Source: JAXHUM01 sp034189325 (GTDB lineage: Bacteria; Desulfobacterota; DSM-4660; Desulfatiglandales; Desulfatiglandaceae). From it: a DNA stretch of 13,925 nucleotides. Position 1 is the first letter of the stretch. Every line of letters starts with the position of its first letter. Below the pieces are notes generated by a model that was not told the origin of the DNA, searched no databases, and saw only the letters and a program-made list of their open reading frames with translations. Shown in pieces: positions 6,242 through 12,975 of the stretch. The position numbers and the translations under genes were made by a program. The stretch is from NCBI GenBank assembly GCA_034189325.1, contig JAXHUM010000082.1:1-13925 (forward strand), given 5' to 3'.

Positions 6242-7123
6242 CTAGAGCCTCTCGATCTCCTCGGTCCCGAACAATCCATAAGGTTTGATGACAAGGACAA
6301 AAAGGAGAAAGACAAAAGGTGCAACGGATTTCACTCCCCCTCCTATGATTCCCTCCAGATATCCTCCTGTCAGATTCTCCAGGACAGCTATGATAATGCC
6401 GCCCACTATGGCACCTGGGATACTGTCCAGTCCTCCTAAAATAACAACGGGAAAGACCTTCAATCCGATATATCCCAGGTTCATATCCAAAACACTGATA
6501 CTCCCCAAAAGGACACCGCCTATGGCTCCTACCAGGGCCGCGATGGCCCAACTCAGGGCAAAAACCCTCTTCACGCTTATCCCCAAAGATAGTGTGGCTG
6601 TCTGATCATTCGCCGTAGAACGCATGACGATCCCCAGCCGGGAGTATTTGAAGAAAATGGCAAATACGATCAAAAGAAAGATCGAAATGATAAAGCTCCA
6701 AAAGAAAGGCGGAGGTACGGATATGGGACCGATCGTGATAAGGGTATCAGGAAATATAGTTGGAAAGGGACGATTGACAGAGCCCCAAATCGCTCGGCAT
6801 GATCCCTTCAAGATGCTTGACAGGCCGATGGTCAGCATGATCACTGAAATGACAGGCTCTCCGATCATCGGCCGCAGTGCGGTCCTCTCGATCAGAAGCC
6901 CCAGGAGCACTGAGATAATCATAGTGAGAGGCAGTGCAATCCACGGCCCGACCCCGACTTGAGAAAGAAAGGCAAAGGCGACGAATGCCCCGATCAGGAC
7001 AAGTTCTCCCTGGGCGAAGTTAAGGACACGTGTTGATTTGTATATCAGCACAAAGCCTAGGGCAACAAGTGAATAAATGCTCCCGACAGCTATCCCGCTT
7101 ATCAAAAGTTCGGCTAGAAACAT
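6242..7123 (-). CDS. livH: Branched-chain amino acid-type ABC transporter permease, LivH-like
   Basis: 293 residues, the second inner-membrane permease subunit. The N-terminus has the typical LLISGIAVGSIYSLVALGF helix, then STRVLNFAQGELVLIGAF, a near-invariant LivH signature. Later come LIERTALRPMIG, the coupling loop GIVMRSTANDQTATLSLGI, and VVILGGLDSIPGAIVGG near the C-terminus, with about eight hydrophobic segments in all. The ATG follows the ligase stop codon with no base between (TGA then ATG), and its AGGAGGT ribosome site lies inside the ligase's last codons. Translation of the ligase and permease is therefore probably coupled, strong evidence that ligase and transporter are used together. 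Confidence 0.92.
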   Translation of the reverse strand: MFLAELLISGIAVGSIYSLVALGFVLIYKSTRVLNFAQGELVLIGAFVAFAFLSQVGVGPWIALPLTMIISVLLGLLIERTALRPMIGEPVISVIMLTIGLSSILKGSCRAIWGSVNRPFPTIFPDTLITIGPISVPPPFFWSFIISIFLLIVFAIFFKYSRLGIVMRSTANDQTATLSLGISVKRVFALSWAIAALVGAIGGVLLGSISVLDMNLGYIGLKVFPVVILGGLDSIPGAIVGGIIIAVLENLTGGYLEGIIGGGVKSVAPFVFLLFVLVIKPYGLFGTEEIERL

Positions 7124-8956
7124 TCAGACCTCCTGAGTTAGCGCTTTGATGTCCTCCTCAGGGTAGAGGGACTGTATCTGGGTTATGTACTTGTCGACGA
7201 TGGCATTTCTCCTCAGTTTTTGTGTCTGCGTGAGTTCATCGTCCTCAGGATCAAGCTCCTTAGACAAAAGACAGAATTTTTCGACCCTCGCCACATCGGG
7301 AAGTTTCTTGTTCAAACGATTGACTTCATCCGAGATCAATTGAAACACCTCTGTCTTTTGGCTAAGATCTTCAAATGTCGTGTAAGGGATCTGATTGTCT
7401 TCAGCCCACTTTCCCACGACATCCATATCAATCTGAATGAGTGCCGCCACATATTTCAACTGGTGCCCCAACACAATGGCCTCCCTTATGTAGGGGCTGA
7501 ATTTCATCTTGTTCTCGATATACTGAGGAGAGAACTTCTTCCCACCGACAAGTTCCATGACATCGCCCATGCGGTCGATGATGACGAGATGTCCGTCATC
7601 GAGATATCCCTGGTCGCCCGAGCAGAGCCACCCATCAACAATCGTCTCTTCCGTGGCTTTGGGGTTATTGTAGTACCCCTTACACACGGCATCGCTCTTG
7701 AAAAGGACCTCTCCGATATCACTGATCCTTACTTCTGTTTCCGGTAGGGGTTGTCCTACGGTCTCCACCCTCACATCATCGGACCGATGAACAGTTGCAA
7801 TCCCTCCGATCTCTGTCTGACCATAGACCTGTTTGATTTTCACTCTCATCATCTGAAAAAACCGGAAGGTATCATCCCCAAGAGGGGCGCCGCCGGTATA
7901 GACAATTCTCAGCCTTGTCAATCCCAGGTGGTCTCTCAATTTTCTAAAAACAAAGGTGTTTGCCACTACCTGTAAAGCCTTGTCCGAGAGTGACAAGGCA
8001 ACATTTTCCGATGTTTTTTCGATGACCCTTTCCGATCTAGGGAGAAAAAACTGATATATCTTCCTCTTTAGGGCACTGGCATCCTGAATCTTGACGATGA
8101 CATCTGCAAGCATCTTTTCCCAGATCCTTGGGGGGGCAAGCATAATGCTCGGCCCAATTTCTCGGATGTCTCGCCGCACTGTTTCAGGCCTCTCGGGGAA
8201 GTTGACGGTGAAACCTGAAAAGAGAGACCAACCTAAAGACAACATCCGTTCTCCAATCCAGGCGGGTGGGAGAAAGGAAACAAATTCATCCCCTTCCACA
8301 ATGGGATCCACTTCGGCAAGTCCTTTTGCCATATGGATGAGATTCCTGTGGGTGAGCAGCGCCAGCTTGGGGAGTCCTGTTGTGCCTGACGTGGTGCTCA
8401 TTATGGCCACGTCCTTATTCTCTATATCTGCCACCTTTTTTCGGAAGATTTCCCCGTCTTTCTGATGCAACCCGGCCCCACGATCCAGGATGTCTCTAAA
8501 GCTTATCAGTTCGGGATTTTCGTAACCATCGACCTCGTCGAAATCATCGACAATGATCTTTTCCAATTTCGGCAATTTGTCTTTTACAGCAAGGATTTTA
8601 TCGGTCTGCTCCTGGTTTTCGGTCATGATGATACGTGTATCCGAAAAATCGAGCAGATACTGGAGCTGTTCAAGGTTTTCCATGTCTGAATAAAGGCCGA
8701 GGGAAATAGCCCCGATACATTGGGCTCCCAACTCGGTGTACATCCATTCCGGACGGTTGTCGCTGATAAATGCAACGACATCTCCCTTCTTTATTCCCAG
8801 ATCATACAATCCGAGCGAAAAGTTCCTTACGTTTTCCAGGTACTTCCCCCACGTCACCTCCTTCCAGATAGAAAATTCCTTTTCCCGAAGCGCTGTTTTC
8901 GTTTCACCGTATTGACCGGCCTTTTGAATCAACATATCGGGCAGTGTATACTTCAT
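7124..8956 (-). CDS. AMP-forming acyl-CoA synthetase (long-chain acyl-CoA ligase family, FadD15-like)
   Basis: 610 residues, the usual length of the FadD15-like branch. ANL-superfamily motifs appear in order: A3 P-loop TTSGTTGLPK (188-197), YTGGAPLGDD (353-362), A5 YGQTE (378-382), A7 SGDQGYLDD (446-454), hinge and A8 DRMGDVMELVGGKKFSP (461-477), and the A10 region LTQTQKLRRN (575-584) with candidate catalytic Lys580. It adenylates a carboxylic acid with ATP, then forms the CoA thioester in the cytoplasm. It sits between livG (4-nt gap upstream) and livH (stop abutting start), so it belongs to the uptake operon and probably traps the imported acid as CoA ester. The ribosome site is weak (GGTAAG inside the end of livG), so expression may depend on coupling. 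Chain length or aromatic preference cannot be decided here. Confidence 0.92.
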   Translation of the reverse strand: MKYTLPDMLIQKAGQYGETKTALREKEFSIWKEVTWGKYLENVRNFSLGLYDLGIKKGDVVAFISDNRPEWMYTELGAQCIGAISLGLYSDMENLEQLQYLLDFSDTRIIMTENQEQTDKILAVKDKLPKLEKIIVDDFDEVDGYENPELISFRDILDRGAGLHQKDGEIFRKKVADIENKDVAIMSTTSGTTGLPKLALLTHRNLIHMAKGLAEVDPIVEGDEFVSFLPPAWIGERMLSLGWSLFSGFTVNFPERPETVRRDIREIGPSIMLAPPRIWEKMLADVIVKIQDASALKRKIYQFFLPRSERVIEKTSENVALSLSDKALQVVANTFVFRKLRDHLGLTRLRIVYTGGAPLGDDTFRFFQMMRVKIKQVYGQTEIGGIATVHRSDDVRVETVGQPLPETEVRISDIGEVLFKSDAVCKGYYNNPKATEETIVDGWLCSGDQGYLDDGHLVIIDRMGDVMELVGGKKFSPQYIENKMKFSPYIREAIVLGHQLKYVAALIQIDMDVVGKWAEDNQIPYTTFEDLSQKTEVFQLISDEVNRLNKKLPDVARVEKFCLLSKELDPEDDELTQTQKLRRNAIVDKYITQIQSLYPEEDIKALTQEV

Positions 8957-8960
8957 GGTC

Positions 8961-9734
8961 TTACCATCGACGCTTTTTGCCTAAGTAGGCATCAATGACA
9001 GCGGGGTCCTTCATCACATGCTCCGGGGATCCTTCAGCGATCTTGATACCGAAATTAAGCACGACAACCCTGTCTGAAATATCCATAACCACCTTCATAT
9101 CATGCTCAATCAACACAGTAGTCAAATCCCAGTTCTTCCGGATAAGGAGAATATATCGGACCATATCTTCTGTTTCCTCAATATTCATTCCCCCTGTCGG
9201 CTCATCAAGGAGCAATATCTTCGGCTCCATGGCAAGGGCCCTTCCCAGCTCCACCCTCTTTTGAAGTCCGTAAGGGAGCATGCCGACAAGCTCATGGCGA
9301 ATATCTTCCAGCTCCAACAGGTCGATAATCTTTTCCTCAATATGCTTCCTGTGATCCACCTCTTCCCGGCGGGCCCTGCCCAGATACAGGCAGGATGAGA
9401 AAGGGCCGGACTTCATCAAGAGATGCCGCCCCAGCTTGATGTTATCAATAACTGGCATCCCTCCGAAAAGCTCGATGTTTTGAAAAGTCCTTGCTATTCC
9501 TCTCTTGGCTATCTCATGGGATTTCAGGCCGTTTATTGTTGATCCCTCATACAGGATCTCGCCGCTCTCAGGGTGGTAGAAACTGTTGATACAGTTTAAG
9601 AGGCTGGTTTTACCGGCGCCGTTGGGGCCGATAATCGAATAGAGGAGTCCTTTTTCAAGGCCAAAGCTTACATCACTTAACGCCCTGAGACCCCTAAAAC
9701 TGAGACAGAGTTTTCTTATTTCCAGCTGGAACAT
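8961..9734 (-). CDS. livG: Branched-chain amino acid-type ABC transporter ATP-binding protein, LivG-like
   Basis: 257 residues. Walker A is GPNGAGKTS (36-44), the Q-loop is Q85 in the LivG-typical RGIARTFQNIELFGGMPV, the signature is LPYGLQKRVELGRAL (153-167), where LivG proteins have LPYG in place of LSGG, Walker B is ILLLDEP (173-179) followed by TGGMN, and the H-loop is VLIEHD with H211. It is the first gene of the operon and one of the two ATPases powering LivH/LivM. The ATG is fixed by the family's usual N-terminus (LEIRKLCLSFRGLRALSDV), yet no clear ribosome site lies upstream; the bases before it are AT-rich, as in ACAGATTTAGACT. With a leader of about 175 nt this may limit or regulate translation. 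Confidence 0.92.
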   Translation of the reverse strand: MFQLEIRKLCLSFRGLRALSDVSFGLEKGLLYSIIGPNGAGKTSLLNCINSFYHPESGEILYEGSTINGLKSHEIAKRGIARTFQNIELFGGMPVIDNIKLGRHLLMKSGPFSSCLYLGRARREEVDHRKHIEEKIIDLLELEDIRHELVGMLPYGLQKRVELGRALAMEPKILLLDEPTGGMNIEETEDMVRYILLIRKNWDLTTVLIEHDMKVVMDISDRVVVLNFGIKIAEGSPEHVMKDPAVIDAYLGKKRRW

Positions 9735-9909
9735 AGTCTAAATCTGTCAGTGTCCGGATTTGTCGCGTGAAATTAGGCTGTTTGTTTCGGTAACAACTTG
9801 GTAAAAGGATGAACGTTGGACAGTATGGCAAGGATGCCTAAAACAGGTTCAGGACGATGGCATGTGTATTTTAGGTAAAATGAAATACTGCGGATTCGCA
9901 GACTGTCCA
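9735..9909 (-). promoter_or_regulatory. Long 5' leader of the liv-type operon
   Basis: From the predicted transcription start near 9909 to the livG ATG there are about 175 nt without a gene. Near its 5' end the transcript can form a small hairpin (CTGCG, four-base loop, CGCAG). A 9-bp inverted pair (TTGGACAGT at 9816-9824, ACTGTCCAA at 9902-9910) could close a loop of about 77 nt or serve as a pair of operator half-sites. I recognise no known riboswitch class. Confidence 0.35.
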
Positions 9910-9915
9910 AGTTGG

Positions 9916-9945
9916 CTTATATGGCGAAGAGTTCCACGATGTCAA
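9916..9945 (-). promoter_or_regulatory. Sigma70-type promoter of the liv/ligase operon
   Basis: On the minus strand a perfect TTGACA (9940-9945), an 18-nt spacer and TATAAG (9916-9921, 5 of 6 matches) form the best promoter in the window. A run of eight A lies just upstream of the -35 box on the same strand, like an UP element. It lies downstream of the yidD-like gene and upstream of livG, so the liv operon can be transcribed independently of the znu operon. Confidence 0.6.
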
Positions 9946-9978
9946 GATTTTTTTTAGAAAGATTTTCCAGAGGGACGA

Positions 9979-10004
9979 AAAGGGCCCTATCGAGCATCCC
10001 CTTT
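9979..10004 (-). terminator. Weak candidate terminator after the yidD-like gene
   Basis: On the minus strand AAAGGG and CCCTTT form a 6-bp stem around a 14-nt loop and end in TTTTC. The rest of the interval 9946-10077 holds no gene. The stem is short and the loop large, so termination here is uncertain. Confidence 0.25.
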
Positions 10005-10077
10005 CTGTCTCATTTAGTCATTGAGATGCCTATAGAATCAGAAGGTTACATGTCCCAGAGACTCAGTTGCTCCTCCA

Positions 10078-10467
10078 CTACTCACTAGACCACCAGAAAT
10101 CATTCATTTCCAACGGGTCATAATGCTTCCACTCCCCATTGACAAAGATCCTTGACGACAGGGCCATTTCATCGCGTCCACACCGCATGAGCCGATCACA
10201 GGTCATGATCCATCCCATGAAAAAGCCATGTTTTTGGACGCACCGGATGCTGTATTCTGAACAGGAAGGATACATGGGGCATCCTGATTGCTTGACGGAG
10301 GAAAGGTGATTAAGGGGTCCTTGATAAAACTTGATCAGGAAGGCGGCCGGGCTCACATCGTTGTCGCCTTTAGGGCTCTCGGACGGGTGAGCACAGGAAA
10401 TAAGCAAGCCGAGGGCCGCCAGGAATAGGGCCTGTAGGTGCAGAGCGTTTTTCAAGTTTGATCTCAT
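10078..10467 (-). CDS. YidD-domain lipoprotein (membrane protein insertion efficiency factor family, exported variant)
   Basis: 129 residues. The N-terminus is a lipoprotein signal: MRSNLKN, a hydrophobic core, then lipobox Leu22-Ile23-Ser24-Cys25, with Ala at +2 (no inner-membrane retention Asp). After a short polar linker comes a YidD/Haemolytic domain: FLIKFYQGPL (43-52), C63, YPSCSEYSIRCVQKHGFFMGW (66-86) and RLMRC (92-96), matching the family's PTCSEYA, khG and RllRC features. The C-terminus (residues 99-129) differs from the usual GGxDPVP ending but contains YDPLE. Canonical YidD is a small protein on the cytoplasmic side of the inner membrane that aids YidC insertion; this one should be in the periplasm, lipid-anchored. 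The start is backed by GAGG 5 nt upstream. It lies 28 nt after znuB, so is probably the last gene of that operon. Its function in this position is unknown. Confidence 0.8.
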   Translation of the reverse strand: MRSNLKNALHLQALFLAALGLLISCAHPSESPKGDNDVSPAAFLIKFYQGPLNHLSSVKQSGCPMYPSCSEYSIRCVQKHGFFMGWIMTCDRLMRCGRDEMALSSRIFVNGEWKHYDPLEMNDFWWSSE

Positions 10468-10495
10468 TGGACCTCATTTGTCAAGAAGTGGGATC

Positions 10496-11311
10496 TCAGT
10501 ACCTCCCGGCAGTTTTTTTTGCAATCTTCACCACACCAAGGAGCATCCCCCCAACCATAATTATGGAGGCCCCGGATGGAAACGCAATCAGGTAGGAGAA
10601 GAAAAGACCTGTCCAGCAGATAAAAACACCCAGCGCCGCAGAGATTATCATGACATTGCTAAAGGCATTGGAAAATTCCTCGGCAATGGCCACCGGGATG
10701 GTGAGAAGCGCGATGACAAGGATGATTCCCACTACCTGGATAAGGGTAATAATCGAAAGCCCGATCAGGAGGAGAAGGGCAATATCCAGCCATCTTACAG
10801 GCAGTCTCCTTGCCATTGCATATTCTTCATCAAAGGCGATTGAGACAAAACCCCTGTAAAATATGCTGACCGTGAGCAAGACAACCAAAACCAGGACAGA
10901 CATGATAAAGAGATCAGACCGCGGTACTGTCAGGATGTTTCCAAAAAGAAAAGTCATCAGGTCAGGAGTGTATCCTGGCGTCAGATGAATAAAGATAATC
11001 CCGATGGCCATACCGATAGCCCATAGAATGCCTATAAAGAGATCACTTTTCCCTGTCTTTTCCTTTAGTAGTCCAAGGCCTCCTGCCGACAATAAAACAA
11101 ATGCCGTGGCACCATAAAGGGGATTGATTCCTAAGAAGTAGGCTATTCCCAAACCGCCAAAGGCGGCGTGACTCAGGCCTCCACTGATAAAGACCATCTG
11201 CCTGGCCACCACAAATGGGCCGATAACGCCGCAGACCATACTCGCCAATAGACCGGCCAAGACGGCATTTTGCATGAATTCGTATGATAGGATACTGAAA
11301 AACTCAGTCAT
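10496..11311 (-). CDS. znuB: Zinc/manganese-type ABC transporter permease (ABC-3 family)
   Basis: 271 residues with about eight hydrophobic segments, the usual size and topology of ABC-3 permeases (ZnuB, MntB, TroC). Hallmarks: FMQNAVLAGLLASMVCGVIGPFVVARQM at the N-terminus, FISGGLSHAAFGGLGIAYFLG, the central LFGNILTV, DEEYAMARRLPVRWLD, the coupling segment, and VVGIILVIALLTIPVAIAEEF. It forms the inner-membrane channel for a divalent metal, as a dimer with ZnuC bound. Its ATG overlaps the end of znuC by 8 nt, indicating translational coupling. Zinc is the likeliest cargo by overall resemblance of the three-gene set, but manganese or iron cannot be excluded from sequence. Confidence 0.9.
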   Translation of the reverse strand: MTEFFSILSYEFMQNAVLAGLLASMVCGVIGPFVVARQMVFISGGLSHAAFGGLGIAYFLGINPLYGATAFVLLSAGGLGLLKEKTGKSDLFIGILWAIGMAIGIIFIHLTPGYTPDLMTFLFGNILTVPRSDLFIMSVLVLVVLLTVSIFYRGFVSIAFDEEYAMARRLPVRWLDIALLLLIGLSIITLIQVVGIILVIALLTIPVAIAEEFSNAFSNVMIISAALGVFICWTGLFFSYLIAFPSGASIIMVGGMLLGVVKIAKKTAGRY

Positions 11312-12044
11312 GGTCTTTCAGTATGGTGTGGGGAATGCCATGCCCAAGCAGTTCCACCGGACAGCCATATACCTTTTCCAGGACATGGGAATCCAATTCT
11401 CCCTTTCCATGATAGTAGATGTCTCTATTAATGCAGGCAATATGATCGTAAGACTTGGAAAACGGAATCGGGTCATGGGTAACCACAACGATGGCCATAC
11501 GTGAATTAAGTCCATCCAGGAAATCTGTTAAACTCATTTTGGACGTCATGTCAATCGACGCTGTCGGCTCATCCAGCAGCAATACCGCCGGCTCGGCCAC
11601 CAGAGAGCGGGCTATCAATGCCCTCTGAAGCTGGCCCCCGGACAGATTGTTGATATTTTCATTACGCTTCTCATACAGGCCAACCTTCTCAAGGATGCCT
11701 TCCGTCTTAGCTATATCCTCCTTTTTGTATCGCTTAAAAAAGCTCTTAGGACTTATACATCCCATAGAGACCATGTCGAAAAGTGTGATCGGGAAACTCT
11801 TGTTGAAACTCGAAAACTGAGGGACATAACCTAGTCTGGTGGAAACGCCTTTGCTGAAATTGATTGAGCCGCTCCAAGGTGTTATTATTCCAAGTATGAG
11901 CTTCACTAAGGTTGTCTTTCCTCCACCATTGGGGCCAATAATCAAGATATAATCGTTGCTGAAAATGTTAAGATCAACATTCTGAAGGACAGGGATATCT
12001 TTATACCCAAAGGAAAGGTCTTTTACTTCAATCAGTTTTTTCAT
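11304..12044 (-). CDS. znuC: Zinc/manganese-type ABC transporter ATP-binding protein
   Basis: 246 residues, the ATPase of the metal uptake system. Walker A is GPNGGGKTT (37-45, with the Gly-Gly-Gly typical of metal transporters), the Q-loop is Q76 in LGYVPQ, the signature is LSGGQ (134-138) followed by LQRALIARSL, Walker B is LLLDEP (155-160), and the H-loop is VVVTHD with H190. The C-terminal YGCPVELLGHGIPHTIL matches the end of many ZnuC-like proteins. It follows znuA by 7 nt and overlaps znuB by 8 nt, so the three are one translational unit. The ribosome site is modest. Confidence 0.92.
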   Translation of the reverse strand: MKKLIEVKDLSFGYKDIPVLQNVDLNIFSNDYILIIGPNGGGKTTLVKLILGIITPWSGSINFSKGVSTRLGYVPQFSSFNKSFPITLFDMVSMGCISPKSFFKRYKKEDIAKTEGILEKVGLYEKRNENINNLSGGQLQRALIARSLVAEPAVLLLDEPTASIDMTSKMSLTDFLDGLNSRMAIVVVTHDPIPFSKSYDHIACINRDIYYHGKGELDSHVLEKVYGCPVELLGHGIPHTILKDHD

Positions 12045-12051
12045 AATCTTT

Positions 12052-12918
12052 TTATTCTAGCACCTGATTAAAGACTCCTGCAATTTTTTTCATATTCTTG
12101 ATCCAGTCTTTTTCCAGTGGATCGATCTCTATCACTCCTCCGCCGATCTCGTCTGCGACTGCCTTGGCGCTCTTTGTATCAAAACCTTTTTGAATAAATA
12201 TGACTTTGATATGTTTTTCCCTTGCCGAATCTATCATCTTCTTAACGTGTGAGGCACTCGGGGACTTTCCTCCCAACTCGATAGGGAGCTGCATCAGACC
12301 ATATTGGTCCGCGAAATAGCCCCAGGCAGGATGGAAGACCATGAAGGCACTTCCTCTCCTGGTGGAAAGGATTCTCTCTATTTCATGATCCAGACTCTCA
12401 ATATCGGCGAGAAACAGGTCGAGGTTCTCCTTGTAATAGTCTTTTCCGGTTGGATCAATCTGCGTCAAGGCGCGATAGATATTGTATGCAGCCACTTTCA
12501 CTGTAGAGGGAGCCACCCATACATGGGGATCTTGTGTCCCCTTCTTGAACAGAAAAGAACGGTATTTGACGCCGTCCGACATGCTCACAACGACCATTTC
12601 CCTGTTTCTTTTGATAAAGGAGCTGAAGTGCTTTTTTTCAAAGGGGAAAGTGACTACGCCCACTTTGATATAGAGCCTGGCTTCGGATAATCGGACCATT
12701 TGTCTGGGGGTCGGTTCATAGGTGGCAGGTGTTGCGCCCGGTGGGATCATGACCTGGACCTCAACCCGATCTCCGCCAACCCTTTCCACAAAATAGGCCT
12801 GAGGCAACACGCTGACCGAGACCTTGATTCTGTCTGCGGCGCTGCTGACTTTCACGCAAACTCCCTGGAAAAGGCTCAGAAAAACAAAGGATAACAGAAA
12901 AACTACTATTTGTTTCAT
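12052..12918 (-). CDS. znuA: Metal ABC transporter substrate-binding protein, ZnuA-like, lacking the first metal-ligand histidine
   Basis: 288 residues. The signal peptide has its cleavage site probably after VSSA (residue 27). Mature hallmarks of cluster A-I binding proteins follow: VSVLPQAYFVERVGGDRVEV (35-54), YEPTPRQM (67-74), DPHVWVAP (130-137, ligand H132), FHPAWGYFADQYGL (195-208, ligand H196), and IEIDPLEKDW near the end with D266 as the acidic ligand. The usual PHxYEPTP motif reads PATYEPTP here, so the first ligand His is Ala65. There is no His-rich acidic loop between the first two ligand regions as seen in many ZnuA proteins. It delivers Zn2+ or Mn2+ to ZnuB. It lies 28 nt after the sulfotransferase stop but has its own promoter candidate. 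Confidence 0.88.
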   Translation of the reverse strand: MKQIVVFLLSFVFLSLFQGVCVKVSSAADRIKVSVSVLPQAYFVERVGGDRVEVQVMIPPGATPATYEPTPRQMVRLSEARLYIKVGVVTFPFEKKHFSSFIKRNREMVVVSMSDGVKYRSFLFKKGTQDPHVWVAPSTVKVAAYNIYRALTQIDPTGKDYYKENLDLFLADIESLDHEIERILSTRRGSAFMVFHPAWGYFADQYGLMQLPIELGGKSPSASHVKKMIDSAREKHIKVIFIQKGFDTKSAKAVADEIGGGVIEIDPLEKDWIKNMKKIAGVFNQVLE

Positions 12919-12945
12919 GTCTCGTCTCTTGGTTCTATTTGTAAC

Positions 12946-12975
12946 ATTATAGATAAACGCTCAGATGTTTTTCTA
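12946..12975 (-). promoter_or_regulatory. Candidate promoter of the znu operon
   Basis: On the minus strand TAGAAA (12970-12975, 4 of 6), an 18-nt spacer and a perfect TATAAT (12946-12951) lie inside the last codons of the sulfotransferase gene, whose TAA stop is part of the -10 box. The predicted start falls in an imperfect AT-rich dyad read on the plus strand as GTTCTATTTGTAAC (12932-12945), a position suited to a Zur- or Fur-type repressor. The regulator is an inference only. Confidence 0.45.

Noticed and set aside
6211..6324. Longer N-terminus for LivM overlapping livH
   Set aside because: The extra 38 residues are hydrophilic, do not fit the family and would overlap the livH gene, whereas the ATG at 6208-6210 has a good ribosome site.
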